Source: Aquatica leii
Lineage: Eukaryota > Arthropoda > Insecta > Coleoptera > Lampyridae
Reading direction: 5' to 3'
DNA length: 64,000 nt
Assembly (NCBI GenBank): GCA_035610365.1
Contig: CM069439.1
Span: 24,937,533-25,001,532 of the forward strand
Below, piece by piece: positions 23,757-36,010 of this stretch. The notes below the pieces were generated by a model. It was given only the letters and a program-made list of their open reading frames with translations. It had not been told where the DNA came from and did not search any database. The translations under genes and the position numbers were made by a program. The first letter of the stretch is position 1; every line of letters begins with the position of its first letter.

Positions 23757-24060
23757 AATGGAGAAAATAGAAGAAAACAGCTCAATAACATAAAGGAAGG
23801 AGAAAAAACAGAAAGAAAAAAAAGGAGAAGTGAAAAAAGCGACAATGATAAACAGAGAGAAGGAAAATGAGATGGTGTTAGCGGAAATGGAAGGATAGAA
23901 AGAAAAGCAGAAGTTGATGGCGGAGAATAAGAAATTAAGGACCACACGAATTTATATAAATCACGATTTGACATGGGAAGAAAGACGATTAGAAAGACAA
24001 ATAATGAGCGGTGTGGATAGGATATCGGAATATGAAGATACATACATATAGAACAATTAA
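23757..24060 (+). pseudogene. LINE ORF1 remnant
   Basis: Lys/Glu-rich coiled sequence followed by RIYINHDLTWEERRLERQIM. That is the conserved ORF1 motif of this insect LINE family (IYI..DLTWEER). Several stops interrupt it. Confidence 0.55.
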
Positions 24061-24231
24061 TACAGAAGCAAAGCAGAGAAAGGGAAGAGTAAATGTATAG
24101 CCAAAAGACAAAAAACGAAATAGTCAAGGAAATAATGTTAACGAAATGGCAAAGAAAAAGAAATAATGGGTAATGGAAAGAAAAAAGACCAAGAAAAAGG
24201 AATAAAGGAAAGTAAGGAAAAAGCACAGGGA

Positions 24232-26980
24232 AAGATGAGTGAGCTGAGAGTATTGTTTTCGAACGTAGCGGGAATAAAAAACGAAGAACAGGATTTTTGA
24301 GAGTAGATTAGGGAACAGAATGTAGTGGAATTACAGAAAACATGGATATAAACAAAGAATGGGAGTAGTGGCAAAAAGAATTACCGGAGGACTTTAGGTA
24401 GGTGGTGCAACATGCAGAAAAAGAAAAAAATAAATGGAGAGCAAAGTGGGATATGAGTACGGGAATAATAAGTAAATGTTTGAATCAGAAAGAGAAAGAG
24501 AAAATGCAACAGAGAAAAGGAATTGAAGAAAGAAACATACAGTGGGAAAAATTAAAAATAAAAATAGTGACAGTGTTCAGCAGTCGAATGAAAAAAAAAG
24601 AAAGAATGTAGAAGAGATAATAAAATAGAGAGAGAAAGGTTTGATAATAGTAGGAGGAAACTTTAACGCAAGAATAGGGGAAGAGGCGGAAATACAACAA
24701 AAGAAAGGGATGGGTAAGAAACAAACAATCAATAATAGATTTTGTAATGACAAATGAAAAGGCTGGAGGAAAAGGTGAAAACATTTAAGGTATGAGAACG
24801 GGTGGACTCAGACCAGCAACCACTGGAATTGACAGTGATAGGAAGAGGAAGAGAAAAGAGAGAAAAAGATGAGGAGTACATAACAAAAAAAATATGGACA
24901 GAAGAGGGTATAAAAGGATACAAAGAGAGAATAAGAAAAACGGTATGGGTAGAGAAACGATTACAAGAGAATGTGGAGGAAATGAGAGAGAGAATGGAAA
25001 AAGAAACAAAGAAAATCAGATTTAAAAAGCGGAAAAGGGAAAAACAGGATAAAGAAATTGTAGTATAAAGAATGCAAGAAGGCAAAAAAGGCAAGAAAAG
25101 CATTAAGACAGTCAAAAAAGGGTATAAAGAAAAAGAAGAATACAAGGAATCAGTAAAAACTATAAGAAAACATACGAGAAAAAGAAAGAAAAAAACAAAG
25201 AAACAAGAGGATCAGATCAAGGGAATAAAAACGAAAGAAGAGGTATGTAAGTAAAAAAGGAAGAGAAAATAGACGACAAAAGGAACACAGATAAAAAAAT
25301 AGGAGAGATATTTTAGGAACCTGCTGGTAGAGGAAAAACAAAACCAGAAAGGAGAAGAATGGCAAAGGAAAGAAGTAGTAGTAATAGAAGCAATAAAGTA
25401 GGTAAAAAAGGGAAAGAAGAAGATAGGGTGAAGAGTGGGTATACGGGGAAGAAAATGCAGTTAAAAAGATAACGGAAATACTAAACAAAATATGTAATGG
25501 GGTAGGATTCCCGGAGATATAGAAAGAGGGAATAATATGCCCGATACATAAAAATAGAGACATCTAGAGAAGAAAATGGGAAATGGTGGCACTGTTCGTA
25601 GATTCAAAGCCCGGTTTTGACAGAGTGAACAGGCAAAACCTGTGAAAATACACAAGGAAAAAAATAAATGAAAGATTAACAGAAAGAATGGAGAAAATTT
25701 ACCAAAACACGAAGAGCAGGGTGAAAGCGAATGGAGACGAGAGCAAAAATTTCGTTACAAGGAGAGGGTTGAGACAGAGATGCCCACTGAGCCCAAGCTT
25801 GTTTGCTGTATATACGGGAGATTTGGAGAAGAGAATAAGGGCACAACAGATAGGAGGGATAGTAGTAAGAAAAGTAAAGGTGTGGTTGTTGGCGTATGCG
25901 GATGACATAGTGTTGGTGGCTAAGGAGAAAAAGAAAATGAAAGAAATGATAAAAAGGCTAAAAAATACATTAAAAAATGGAAGGAAATACAGAGAAAACG
26001 AAAATAATAGTATTTAGAAAAAGAAGGAGGAAAAGAAAAATAGAGGAATAAAAATGGAGGAAAGAAGAAGTACAGCAAAAAATTCACATACCTAGGTTAC
26101 ACGATAAAACAGAATTATAAGGAGGGGAAACACATACAAGAAAGAGTGAAGAAAGGAAACAAGTTAATGGGACAAGTGTGGAGTGTGGGGGAAAGGTTGT
26201 TTGAGGTGGATATAGAAAAAAGAAGCCTATTCTTTGAGAAACTAATAACAAGTGTGGTAATATATGAAGCGGAAATATGAGGGTGGATAGAGTATAAACA
26301 AGTAGAAATGATACAAAAAAAATACTGGAGTTGGGTATTAGGGCTAAACAAGGAAATACCGGGGTATATTATAAAAAAGGAAGTGCAAGCAGAAAACATA
26401 AGAGTAGAGACAGGAAAAAGGGCTATAAAACACAAAGAAAAGTTGGAAAGAGATCTTTGGGAAGAAAAGTGAAGTACGGGGAGAACGACAGAAAAAAATA
26501 TTATAAAAGAAACGGGTACGCGAAAGAAGAAGTAGAGAGATTAAGGAAAGATGGAGTAGGGTAGAAAAAAAATAATAAGAAGAGATAGAGACATAAAAAA
26601 AGAAAGATGGACAAAGATAAAAAAAGGCAACTATAATGTGAATTATAAGAATATGAAGAGTGAAAGGGTGCCAATATATCTAAAAGGGAAAGAGATTAAA
26701 AACAACAAAAAAAAAAGAAAATGATAGCAAGGTTCAGATGTGGGAATGAAAAGCTAGAAAACATTTACTAGAATAATGAGGAAACAAAGATGTGCAGACT
26801 ATGTGGAGAAGAGACGGAAGACCTTAAGCGCATAAAGAATAGAAGGAATCTTAAGAGAAAACGGAAAAGGGGCGGAGTGAATGAAGAAGTATGGAGAAGG
26901 AGGAACCAGTTAAGAGAAGAGGAGAAAAAAAAGAAATGTAATAAATGTAAATACGATGTGATGTAATGTAAATGTAATTA
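24232..26980 (+). pseudogene. LINE ORF2 remnant (endonuclease to C-terminus)
   Basis: MSELRVLFSNVAGIKNEEQD (24234) starts the APE-type endonuclease. IIVGGNFNARIGEEAE (~24645) holds the catalytic N/D block, and VDSDQQPLEL (~24805) stands where the family has SDHxP. A Lys/Glu linker follows. The polymerase appears as FPEI-stop-KEGIICPIHKNRD, MVALFVDSKPGFDRVN, TRRGLRQRCPLSPSLFAVY and LAYADDIVLVAKEKK (~25890), with the segment between fingers and palm deleted near 25565. FTYLGYTIKQNYKEGKHIQE and WVLGLNKEIPGYI give the connection region, and CRLCGEETED (~26790) the terminal Cys motif. There are many stops and frameshifts. Confidence 0.8.
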
Positions 26981-27020
26981 GCTTGTAACACTTAGGTGAA
27001 CAAATAAAGTTAAACATATA

Positions 27021-30000
27021 TGGTGTATATGTACGTGTTGGTTGTTTAAGTAGACTAACGTTATTGACAATTATTTAGACTTTTCAAATTTTCAATTCTT
27101 ATTTTATTCATTTCGATTTTCAACTTAAGGTCACAGTCCACAACATAATGAAACACCTGTAAAATGTGCTAACAAGTAAGTTACTAAAATTTAGTGTAAT
27201 GACGCTCTAAATAAAAAAAGTTCGTTAAAAAAATAATAAAAGAAATGTGGAAAATTATTAAATAGACTAATTCGACAAAAAAGCAAAATGTTCAGACTTC
27301 TAAAATCATATAAAAAAATTTAAAACAACAACAGTATTTAATGTCTTCTTAAAAATATGAGAACATCATTAAAAACGGTTATTGGTATACAATGATTCTA
27401 TAAAAAAAACACCGTGAGAAAAAAACAGAAAAGCAGCTAACATTATCGTTGCTTATAAGTTTATGCTTCATGATTTAGAATTTGGTTTACCCGGAATTTA
27501 GACTATCAAGTCTTAGTTGAAAATAGCTAATTTAAAAGCAGGTACAAACAACTGTTCCTCAGTTATTTCATTTAACATTATTAATGTAAATAAAACACTC
27601 TATTATAAATCTAACACTTGCTGTCTTTATAAATACCTACTGATTTGTACACAAAATCTTAATTAACGGTTGTTACAAAATTTTTATTTTCTAAAACATC
27701 ACTGTGGTTTTCTCGTGTTTAATTTTTATATAGATTGCTAGTGCCCAATGCTCTCTCTTCATGTATTGTATAATAATGTCTACTGGTCAGATTAAAATAA
27801 AGTAAAATGCAAGTTTATCGGTAAACATTGGTGCATTAAAAAAATTCTCATTTTATAACATGACAATGTAGCATCAGTGTTCAATGCGCCACCTTTTATC
27901 TGCAGTTTAAACTTAACTTGTAGTTGAAATGTTGATCACATTAATAAATTGCGCTTCAGTACAGACAAAAAAAATGCAATTATACATGCATACAGGTATT
28001 GCATCAACGGTTTAACATTGTTAGCAATATAATTTAATTAGAAAAATTTGTCAGAATTTTTTTGAATTACTTATTAAAATTTTATTATTAAAAAAAATAT
28101 TAATGCTACTTAATCTTTGTTTTACTAGAAAAAAAATTTTTTTTTCTTTTTTAAGAGACTACATTTTATATTATATCTTTTATAATAACTTTTCGAACTG
28201 CTTAGAACCAGTACGTTGTTTTAATAACGTTTGAAGTTAGCTTTTGTTACGTTACGTGTAGAGAAATAGTAAACATAACAGCATTCATTTACGTTATTGC
28301 TATTAAATAGAAAAAAAATATTATAAGCAACACTGTTATTAATATTAAAAATTAACATTAATATTAACTTTTTAAAAATAATTTAAAAAATTGAACACAA
28401 ATTTATATTTATTATTGTTAAATAGTTTGTTTAAATGTATTAATTATGAAATTACAATATATAAAAAAAAATGTTTTTAATTAGTTTTCTGGCATAAACC
28501 AATTACTTTTTTTGAAAAAAATTAATGCAAACAATTGCGTATATCCCCAAGTTTTAAAGTATTATTGTTAATTCTGTTAGATTTTAATTAGTCATATAAA
28601 CGATCAAAAACTGTAGTTAGAAAATAATTAAGAAGACGCGCAAGTTCAGAAGAGAAAGTTTGTAATTTTCTAAAATGCAATTCATTAAAAAGTTATTGTC
28701 TTTTCTGTGTTCTGAATACAAAATGAGGGTTGTGTTCTAAATGCTGAGACACGGGCCAAACCCTACAAAAGAATCTGCATATTCATGATGGCCTGTGGTA
28801 AATCTATTTGATACCACTACTCGAACACACTGGTATAAAGCTTAAAGATTCTTTAGGTGTAACACGCACTTTACCCTCTGTACTTAACGTGTAAAGGGTT
28901 GAAGGGTTTATGTTACGGACACTTTCCTTGTCCACTAGAGAAATAATTTTAACCGGCATGCAAAAAAAAAACTGTTAGATACGTTTATTTTTATCAATAA
29001 ACGCTGTTTTATTTATATTACAAAAACGTTGTTCTATTAAAATTAATGTTGTTCAAAGAATAATAACGTAACAAAATTTGATTTTAAGCAATAATGTAAA
29101 ACTTTAGTAGTTAAATTTCTGGTAATTACTAAACTTAAATATTAACTAATAATTATTTTAAACAAAGTTAATAATTTGATATTTAATTTAGAATGTTGGT
29201 TTTACTGGCGTTTTATTATTTAAATAGATTATAGTTTTGTTTAAATTAAATTACTTGTACTTTCGGCGTGAAATCATAGAATTGCAGAAAATATTTACCT
29301 TTTGTTTGCTACTTTACTGTCTGTTTAAAAGAACGCGACTATTCTTACCATTTAATTAAAATCTCGCGTTGCAGTTTTTTCTACTGTTTATTTTTGTTAC
29401 GGTTTCTTACACACATTTAAATTAAAATGTGATGAAAACAAAACTGTTTTTATTAAATAAAAATGAAATTCAGAGTTTTTTACCTGTAATTTAAGTCTAT
29501 CTCACGGAAAAACAATATTATTACGTTACGTTAAGTACGTAATAATAAACAAGACTATTAAGAACCGTTTGGATTTAATTCAACAACCAAAGGTTATTTA
29601 TTTATAAAATTTTCATTTAGTTACAAATGTTTGAATTTTTTTTTCTTTAAGTTGACCGCGTTTTTTTAGATACATATGTTAAACATTCTTTTCTGTGTTA
29701 ACATAAATAAGTAGTTTAAAACTGTTCTGTTTGCTGATGCTGTGATGCTGAGTTTGTCTTGTAATTTGTAAATTCTATTTTATTAAAAACATTTTTATAA
29801 ATTACATATTTGTGTTTTACAAATTTTTTAGTATAAACAACTGATTTTTAGTATTTAAAACACAATATAAAAGTAAATAAAATTTTAAACTAAATTGTTA
29901 TTACGTACATGGTTATTTACAAAAAAATGAAAACACTTGTGTTAAAATAATACGTTACTAGCAAATAAACGTGATTTTTATTATCAATGTGATTATTTAA

Positions 30001-30059
30001 ACGTTCAACAAAAAATCATAAATTTGAACTGTTTTCTTTAATGATTTTTTTAGGGCTAA
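27021..30059. other. non-coding AT-rich stretch
   Basis: About 3 kb without a supported gene. The patch 28720-28960 is slightly richer in G+C but gives no recognisable protein. Confidence 0.45.
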
Positions 30060-30813
30060 TGGTGTAACATATTTATTTAATATAATCTACAAGCTTTCGA
30101 ACTTAAAGCTCTTTGTGAAGCAGTATAAATTAAATTGGCAATTATAAAACTAAAATAAATAAAAACAATAAATCGTAAAAGAACTAGATAATTGACGCAA
30201 CTTTATTTTGATCAGCATTTGCTCGAAGGTCTAAAGAAAACCCACCATAAAAACTCTAGACGTAACTTAAGTGTGGTTGGTGGACAAATTAAGATTAAGA
30301 AATAACAGGTCTTTGTTAAAATTGTTAGTATATTTAACAATTCAATTGCTTCTCTAATCTTTCTTAACTTCCAGTTTTCTCTTTTAGAAATTGTTTTGGT
30401 TTTCTCGAAGCTTTTATTGTGACGTTGAATTTTGAGTTCCAGTAATCTTGTATCTATAGTTCTACCAGTTTCACCACTTTGCCACAAGTGCATGGGATTT
30501 GGTACACTCCACAGGTATTGTAAGGTATTTTATCTTATACCAAATTCAACAGTTCTTTAAATTTTAGTTGTAGTGTTATAAGCAACTTTTATGTTATGTT
30601 TTCTTAGTATTGTTTCAATTTTGTCACTTATCTTGGAAAGAAAGGGTAGAATAACAAAGTTTTGGTCAATAATTGAATCATCTGTTCATTTCTTATAAAA
30701 ACTTCTTTATGACAATTTAACTCTTCTTGTAATTTATCATTGTGACAAATTATTATTGCACAATTATATAATGTGCGAATCGTTCCAAGTTTCTGACCTG
30801 GGTGATGGTAAGA
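30060..30813 (-). pseudogene. Penelope-like element fragment: end of RT plus GIY-YIG endonuclease
   Basis: Minus strand. YHHPGQKLGTIRTLYNCAII (~30810) is the conserved HHP…K.G…TL segment after the Penelope polymerase. In other frames follow ISDKIETILRKHNIKVAYN and DKIPYNTCGVYQIPCTCG, then ETGRTIDTRLLELKIQRHNK, together forming the GIY-YIG core (GVYQIPC…ETGRT…R). ENWKLRKIREAIELLN is the usual C-terminal motif. A hairpin-like GAGCTTTAAGTTCGAAAGCT downstream (~30090) is in the position of the terminal hairpin of such elements. At least three frameshifts or stops are present, and everything before the HHP motif is missing. Confidence 0.8.
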
Positions 30814-31147
30814 ACCCAGTAAACACAAAATTGATAATGTTTAGTAACAGTTTCAAAACAAAAAAAATTATGATTCACTCTTGTTTCAAACATAAAAGAA
30901 ACCTAACTGCAATAAAATAGCTATAAGTTCATCGCTGTTTCACTTATTTGAATCAGTATAGTTTCGGTATTTTAAATTCAAATCTGTTGCAAGCTAAATG
31001 TTGCATTCGGTTTACGTTTTAAAAGCTTCGTTCTTGAACTGATACTAAATGATCGATAAATATATGATTTTCTTGTTTCAATAATGAACTAAAACAATTC
31101 TTTCAATAATATAATAATACATTTTCGAATGCACTTTTCAAATTTTA

Positions 31148-31153
31148 TTGCAC
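31148..31153 (-). promoter_or_regulatory. possible poly(A) signal of the mini-gene
   Basis: The minus strand reads CAATAAAATTTG about 25-35 bases after the putative stop codon at 31177-31179, in the right place for a cleavage signal. The exact coordinate is approximate by a few bases. Confidence 0.35.
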
Positions 31154-31176
31154 AATAAATATTTTTAAATACAATA

Positions 31177-31683
31177 TCACATTGAGTTTTTTACATATTG
31201 CAACTTTCCTTGATGTGGTCTTTTCACGGAAGCCCCGAAAACTGCATCAGTTACTGTTGGGTAGCAACTTTTAACCGCATCTGTAACATAGAAATAAATA
31301 TTTCATTTATATACATACATAATCATAGAGTTACACAAAATTAATTACATTTTTTTAATCAAAAACAACACAAACTTAATATAATATCACTTTAGCAATC
31401 ATTAGAAAGTTATAAAAACACTGTGAATACCTTTAGCTGTACATAATCGTATAGAAAACTTGAAGAATTGAACTGTAATTATAAATCCTAAAGTATCATC
31501 AGATTTACGCAATAATCTACCTTAACGCAACCATGTGTGTTAATTTACATTTCTTTTATACAAATTAAAACATGATACATAAAGAACAGAAATGATGATA
31601 TAATATCGGTTACATTTATGGATTATAATAAAATGTTTCGACTTACCGTTTATTGTTCCATTTCGTAATTGTACACACAGCAT
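31177..31683 (-). CDS. possible two-exon small protein, 46 aa
   Basis: Exon 1 is 31683-31647 (ATG, then LCVQLRNGTIN) and ends in G before GTAAGT. Exon 2 is 31280-31177, preceded by TTACAG, and ends in TGA. The phase matches exactly: the split codon is G/AT (Asp) and exon 2 continues AVKSCYPTVTDAV…RPHQGKLQYV without a stop. The intron is 366 bases, and a poly(A) signal follows the stop. It lies inside the TIR-bounded element. I do not recognise the protein. Donor, acceptor, phase and poly(A) signal all agree, but such short frames can arise by chance. Confidence 0.35.
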
Positions 31684-32332
31684 CACTTATCAAACTACAA
31701 CCAAACAAGTGAAAAGATATCAATTTGCAGCGCAAGCGTTGACGACAGTAATCAAAAGTATAGCAACGACTAATGCTGACTAATCACAAAGTATTCGTTT
31801 TTCCTAGAACGATTCCACTGTTTTGAAAATAATTCAATCTTATTTAATAGATCTTTAAACAATTCTAGTTATTCAAAAAATATTCGGTTTTAATAAATCA
31901 GTTTTTAGACGGTTGCTGATTATGAAATAAAAATTGCAAGTACTGAAACGGTTTAAAACTGATTATGAAAAATCGGAACTCTTTCAATTTATTCACTGTC
32001 AGTTACATGTAAATGATATAAAACTGGAACTAACACGAAACAACGTAATGAAACAATTGTTTTAATTTTGTGACTGTAACAGTTTCAATCCGTGTTTACT
32101 GGGTTACTTGCAAGTTTTAGAATTATTTATTCTATCCTAAATCAAAAGCAATTAACATTCTTTATTTTTATTACAGTTTGTTCATATATAATTATTTTGA
32201 ATTTCTGTCGCTTGTAAATTCCTTATCCCTGTTAGGTACTTCATTAGTATAATGTTACTTTTTATGCTATCAGTTATAATTGCCTATATAGTTCATTATT
32301 CCAATCATTATATTTCTGTCAAAGTGTGATTG

Positions 32333-33725
32333 ATGGAACCGCGGGCAATAAAAACTAATAAGTTTTATTGCCGACGATATAAAAATTTAAGGTCAGCAAT
32401 AAAAGAGTTAGAAACTGATGATAGACAAATAAACCTGGCATTTATTCCGCCAAGCTCAAATTACAAAACCGATTTAGACGACATCGACGAGGACAACACC
32501 TAATCTGATGTTTTGCTAGATATTTCTGGAGAAATTTTTTACAAATGACTCTAAATATAATTCGAGGATATACTCTTGGCAAGACTTCAAACAATAAATA
32601 CTAATACTCAGACCAAAAAAAAATAAATTGTGTAATCACAACCCAAATGAACCAAACAAGTAACTGATATTAGCATGGAAAGAACAATGGGTTACATAGA
32701 TCGCGAAAACGAAATGAAAATACAATTGAAAGGGCTAAATCCTGTTCAATTATTTTAAAAAATTTTTGACGGCTAAGTGATATCATATTTGATTCAAGAG
32801 ACTAACAGATATGCACTACAAAAGAACAACCACATCTTTGTTGTATTGAATAGAAACTAGAACCAATAGGATTTCTTTGTTTCGTGGCCAAACCACGCAA
32901 AAAATTGTATTGGTGTCTAGATCAAGATGTAAATTCTGCTATTGTAGCCTCTAGCATCAGTCGTAATAGATACTACAACAATAAAAAAATTGACCGATAA
33001 AATGACAAAAGTGCGTTCTTTGATGGAGCAACCGAATAACATTTTTTTTAGTGGAACATTTTGCATGAAAAACTATCCATTGAAAGGCTATGGTAAAGTA
33101 TTTTGGTCATCATTTTTTCAAACAATTTATCGGTGGCAAACCAGTACGATTCGGGTACAAAAATTGGATGCTTTGCAGCTCTACTGGGTATTGCTACCAG
33201 TCTGACACTTACTGTGGTGGCAAACAAAGTCAAAACAAATCTGATTTGCCACTCGGATCTAGAATTGTGTTAAAATTATTAGAAGCAATAGTTCATCCAA
33301 GCGATCACATCATATTTTTCGATAATTATTTTACTAGTTATGATCTTATAAAACAATTAGAACTAGGATATCGAGCCACTAAAACAGTTTGTGACAACAG
33401 AACTAAGATATGTCTTTTACTAAAAGAAGACAAAATGAAAAAAAATGTAGCTTCTTAAAATACTAGTACAATGTGAAGAGTTTACAGTTAGTCAGATGGA
33501 AAGAATAACATTGTAACCATAGCATCTAGTTATGATAGCTTCGAACCACTGAGAAAAGTAAAAATGGTGGTGGTGGACGCTTTGGATTCATATGTTGAAT
33601 GTATCTGTAGTCAATGCTTTCAGAGTACATTTATTGACTAACGAAGATAATAAATTAAATCTACCAAATTTTATCAGAACGACTTTAAGACACTATCTGC
33701 AAAGTTTTGAAAAAAGTATTGTTAG
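32333..33725 (+). pseudogene. piggyBac-like transposase remnant
   Basis: The ATG at 32333 opens 57 codons (MEPRAIKTNKFYCRRYKNLR, ending in IPPSSNYKTDLDDIDED), a typical piggyBac N-terminus. After frameshifts come ISYLIQETNRYALQKNNHIF (~32780), YWCLDQDVNSAIVASSISRN (~32910), then an open stretch 33090-33458 with GGKPVRFGYKNWMLCSSTGY and IIFFDNYFTSYDLIKQL, in which the second catalytic Asp is intact. RKVK at ~33560 is joined to MLNVSVVNAFRVHLLTNEDN at 33592, so about 50 residues holding the third catalytic Asp (VDxxDQ) are deleted. Inactive. Confidence 0.8.
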
Positions 33726-33734
33726 TCAAGTATA

Positions 33735-36010
33735 TTCCCCTTTTTGTGTATCGGTACTATCACTCCTATCTGCCAGTCTTCAGGGATTCTACCTTCTACC
33801 CACCTTTGCCTCCCATACTTTTCAACATTTCTGCAGTTACTTTATTGTGTCTAAAGCTTTACCATTGTTGATAGCATTGATGAAAACTATGACTTTTTCT
33901 TCTTTTATGGGTTCTATTTTCTTGTGAAACTCGTTTTGTTCTATAATTTCTTTTGTTGTAACTTTATGTGCATCTGTATTATTTATGCTCTAGAGTTCTT
34001 CAAAGTATTGCCTCCGTCTCCTCATTATTTGATTCTAGTGAGTTATTATTTTTTCTTATTTGTTCATTATTGACGTGTTTTGAGTTTATTTTCTCTCTCT
34101 AAGATTTTTTAATACTTTTACTGGATTTTTGACTTTATTTCTTTCTTTTTTATGCTTGATAATGTATTGTTGTTTGTTATGCAAGTATTTTTTCCATGTA
34201 TCTTTTTATTTTTATTTCCTGCTCAATTTTTCTGTGTTTTACTATTTCTTTTATATACTTTACATATTTTTTTATTTTTGATGTGTCTAGTATTATATTT
34301 TTAAATATTTGCCAGTTTTTTTTCTATATTTTTATTAGTGATATTCTCTAGTTTTGTTATTTTATAATTTATTCTTTCTTGATACTGTTTTGCTATTTTT
34401 TAGTTTATATACTTTATACTTTTTTATCGTCTGTTATTTGTTTTTATTAAATTTTAACTAGTATTAAAAACTGGTCGCTGTATATTTCTGCTTCTCATAT
34501 GACTCTTAAATCTATTATTTCTTTTAGTATTTCTTTTTATACTAGTATGTAATCAAGTATTGAGTTTTTAGTAAAATTTTGTCTTTTTCTTGTGAATTTG
34601 TAGATGTTTTGTATGTTGATAAAAAAAAAGTTGTTTTGTAAACAATAGTTTTTTAAACTTACTCCATTATTGCTTCTCTTGTATTTGCCATATTTTTCAA
34701 TAGCTCTTGTTCTATAGTCATCATTTCCCACTCTACAGTTTATGTCTCGTGCCACAAATATTTTTCGTTTTTAAGTTTCTCTTACTTGATTTAACTACTC
34801 CCAAAATTTTCTTTTATGACAGCTTTTTCGTATTCATTAGGTCAATATATTGCTGTTACTGTTATTACCTCTTTTCTTTGTTTTAGCTCTACTAAAAGTA
34901 TTCTTTCAGAATATCCTTCTTATTTTTTTAATATTTTTAACTAGTTTTTTTGTTAATTAAGCATCCTATACCACTAGCTGCTCTGTTCTCTTTGGAAATT
35001 TTATTATAAATAAGTAAATTTTTATCTTCTAATAGTAACTTGCTTTGACCTTTTTTTTCTGATAATGCTAGTATTTCCAGATTTAGTTTATTAAACAATT
35101 TTCATATTTGTTTTCTTCTGACTTTATTAAAACTTATTTTCGTTTCTTGCATTGTTTTTATTTTGCCAATCCTTGTAATTTTTTCTTCTAGTTTTTGGAG
35201 TTTTTTGATTTTCACTTAGTGAGTTATTATACCCTTTCTTTATTAATATAATTCCAGGTTTTTTTGTGTTTGTATTTCAAATCCATTTTTTGCTATTAAT
35301 GATTAATGTTTAGTACTCTATTTTTACCTAGATTCCGTTTTGTCTGTGTCCTGTTGTTTTTTTCTTTATACCCTTTTATATTTTTCTCTCTTTCTTTGTA
35401 TAAACATTATTAATGTATATAACTTCGGTTTTTATAGCTTTTAATTGTTTTTTATTTTGCATAGCATTTACTTTGTCTTCAGCTGAATTCAATTCTACGA
35501 CGCATGTATTCGTTCTAATTTTATAAGCATTTCTAATATTTATTTCCGCTTCTAGAAGTTTTTTAATAAAATTTGTTAACTCTTAATTCTTCAATACTGT
35601 TTTGTTATTTAAATTTATTATTAAACCTGTTATCAGTATATTGTTTTTCCTACTTTTTCTATTAATCTTTTTAACATTATTGGTCAGTATTGTGATTTGT
35701 TTATCAATATCTTCATGGTCCTTTTTAATATTTTTATTTTCTTTTCTTAATTTCAGTTTAATATTGTTGTTCTTTTCGTACTTCTTTTATTTCTTTCATT
35801 AGTTCTGTCATCATATCCACTAATTTCTCCAGCTTATCTTCTTTTTCTTCTCTATCTTTTAAGTTAAGGCTTCTGATTAATTTTTACTTTTCTTAAATGC
35901 CTTTTTGTTTTCAGTTCCGCCTCTTTTTCTTTTCTCTTTATCTGTCGAGAATTTGTCTGACCGATCCATTTCTTTCGATGTTTTAAATTTTTGTGTTATC
36001 GTTTTGAAAA
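33735..36010 (-). pseudogene. 5' part of a LINE: ORF1 coil and endonuclease
   Basis: Minus strand. Near 35950 a basic start (MDRSDKFSTDKEKRKRGGTE) leads into a coiled-coil stretch (EKLVDMMTELMKEIKEVRKE). Near 35090, LNLEILALSEKKGQSKLLLE and NRAASGIGCLINKK match the LINE endonuclease. At 34755, ARDINCRVGNDDYRTRAIEK ending in NSILDYILV is the next endonuclease block. Near 33880, a GKALDTIKV…AEMLK piece is the start of the polymerase. The RT palm is absent, because sequence stops at the junction with the piggyBac remnant at ~33735. Many stops. Confidence 0.65.

Larger units (their letters stand above)
23720..27020 (+). mobile_element. near-full-length but heavily decayed two-ORF LINE
   Basis: Remnants occur in the expected order: coiled ORF1, endonuclease, linker, reverse transcriptase, C-terminal Cys/His end, and AATAAA at 27003. 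The plus strand is very purine-rich, which produces long low-complexity shadow frames on the minus strand. The protein style (AGIKNEEQDF…, VGGNFNARIG…, YADDIVLVA…) matches a LINE family common in ants and other insects. Confidence 0.75.
30814..32105. mobile_element. 1.29-kb element with 14-bp inverted termini
   Basis: AACCCAGTAAACAC at 30814-30827 is exactly repeated in inverted orientation at 32092-32105. Just inside both ends is a shared AGTAACAGTTT-type motif in opposite orientations. The element abuts the Penelope fragment and may have inserted into it. I could not identify a target duplication. The only coding potential is a small spliced frame on the minus strand. Superfamily unknown. 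Confidence 0.55.

Noticed and set aside
23717-25655. Long Ser/Phe/Leu-rich frames on the minus strand
   Set aside because: Low-complexity shadows of the purine-rich LINE coding strand; no motif of their own.
28720-28960. Possible coding patch in the 27-30 kb gap
   Set aside because: Translations on both strands give only short pieces with no recognisable family.
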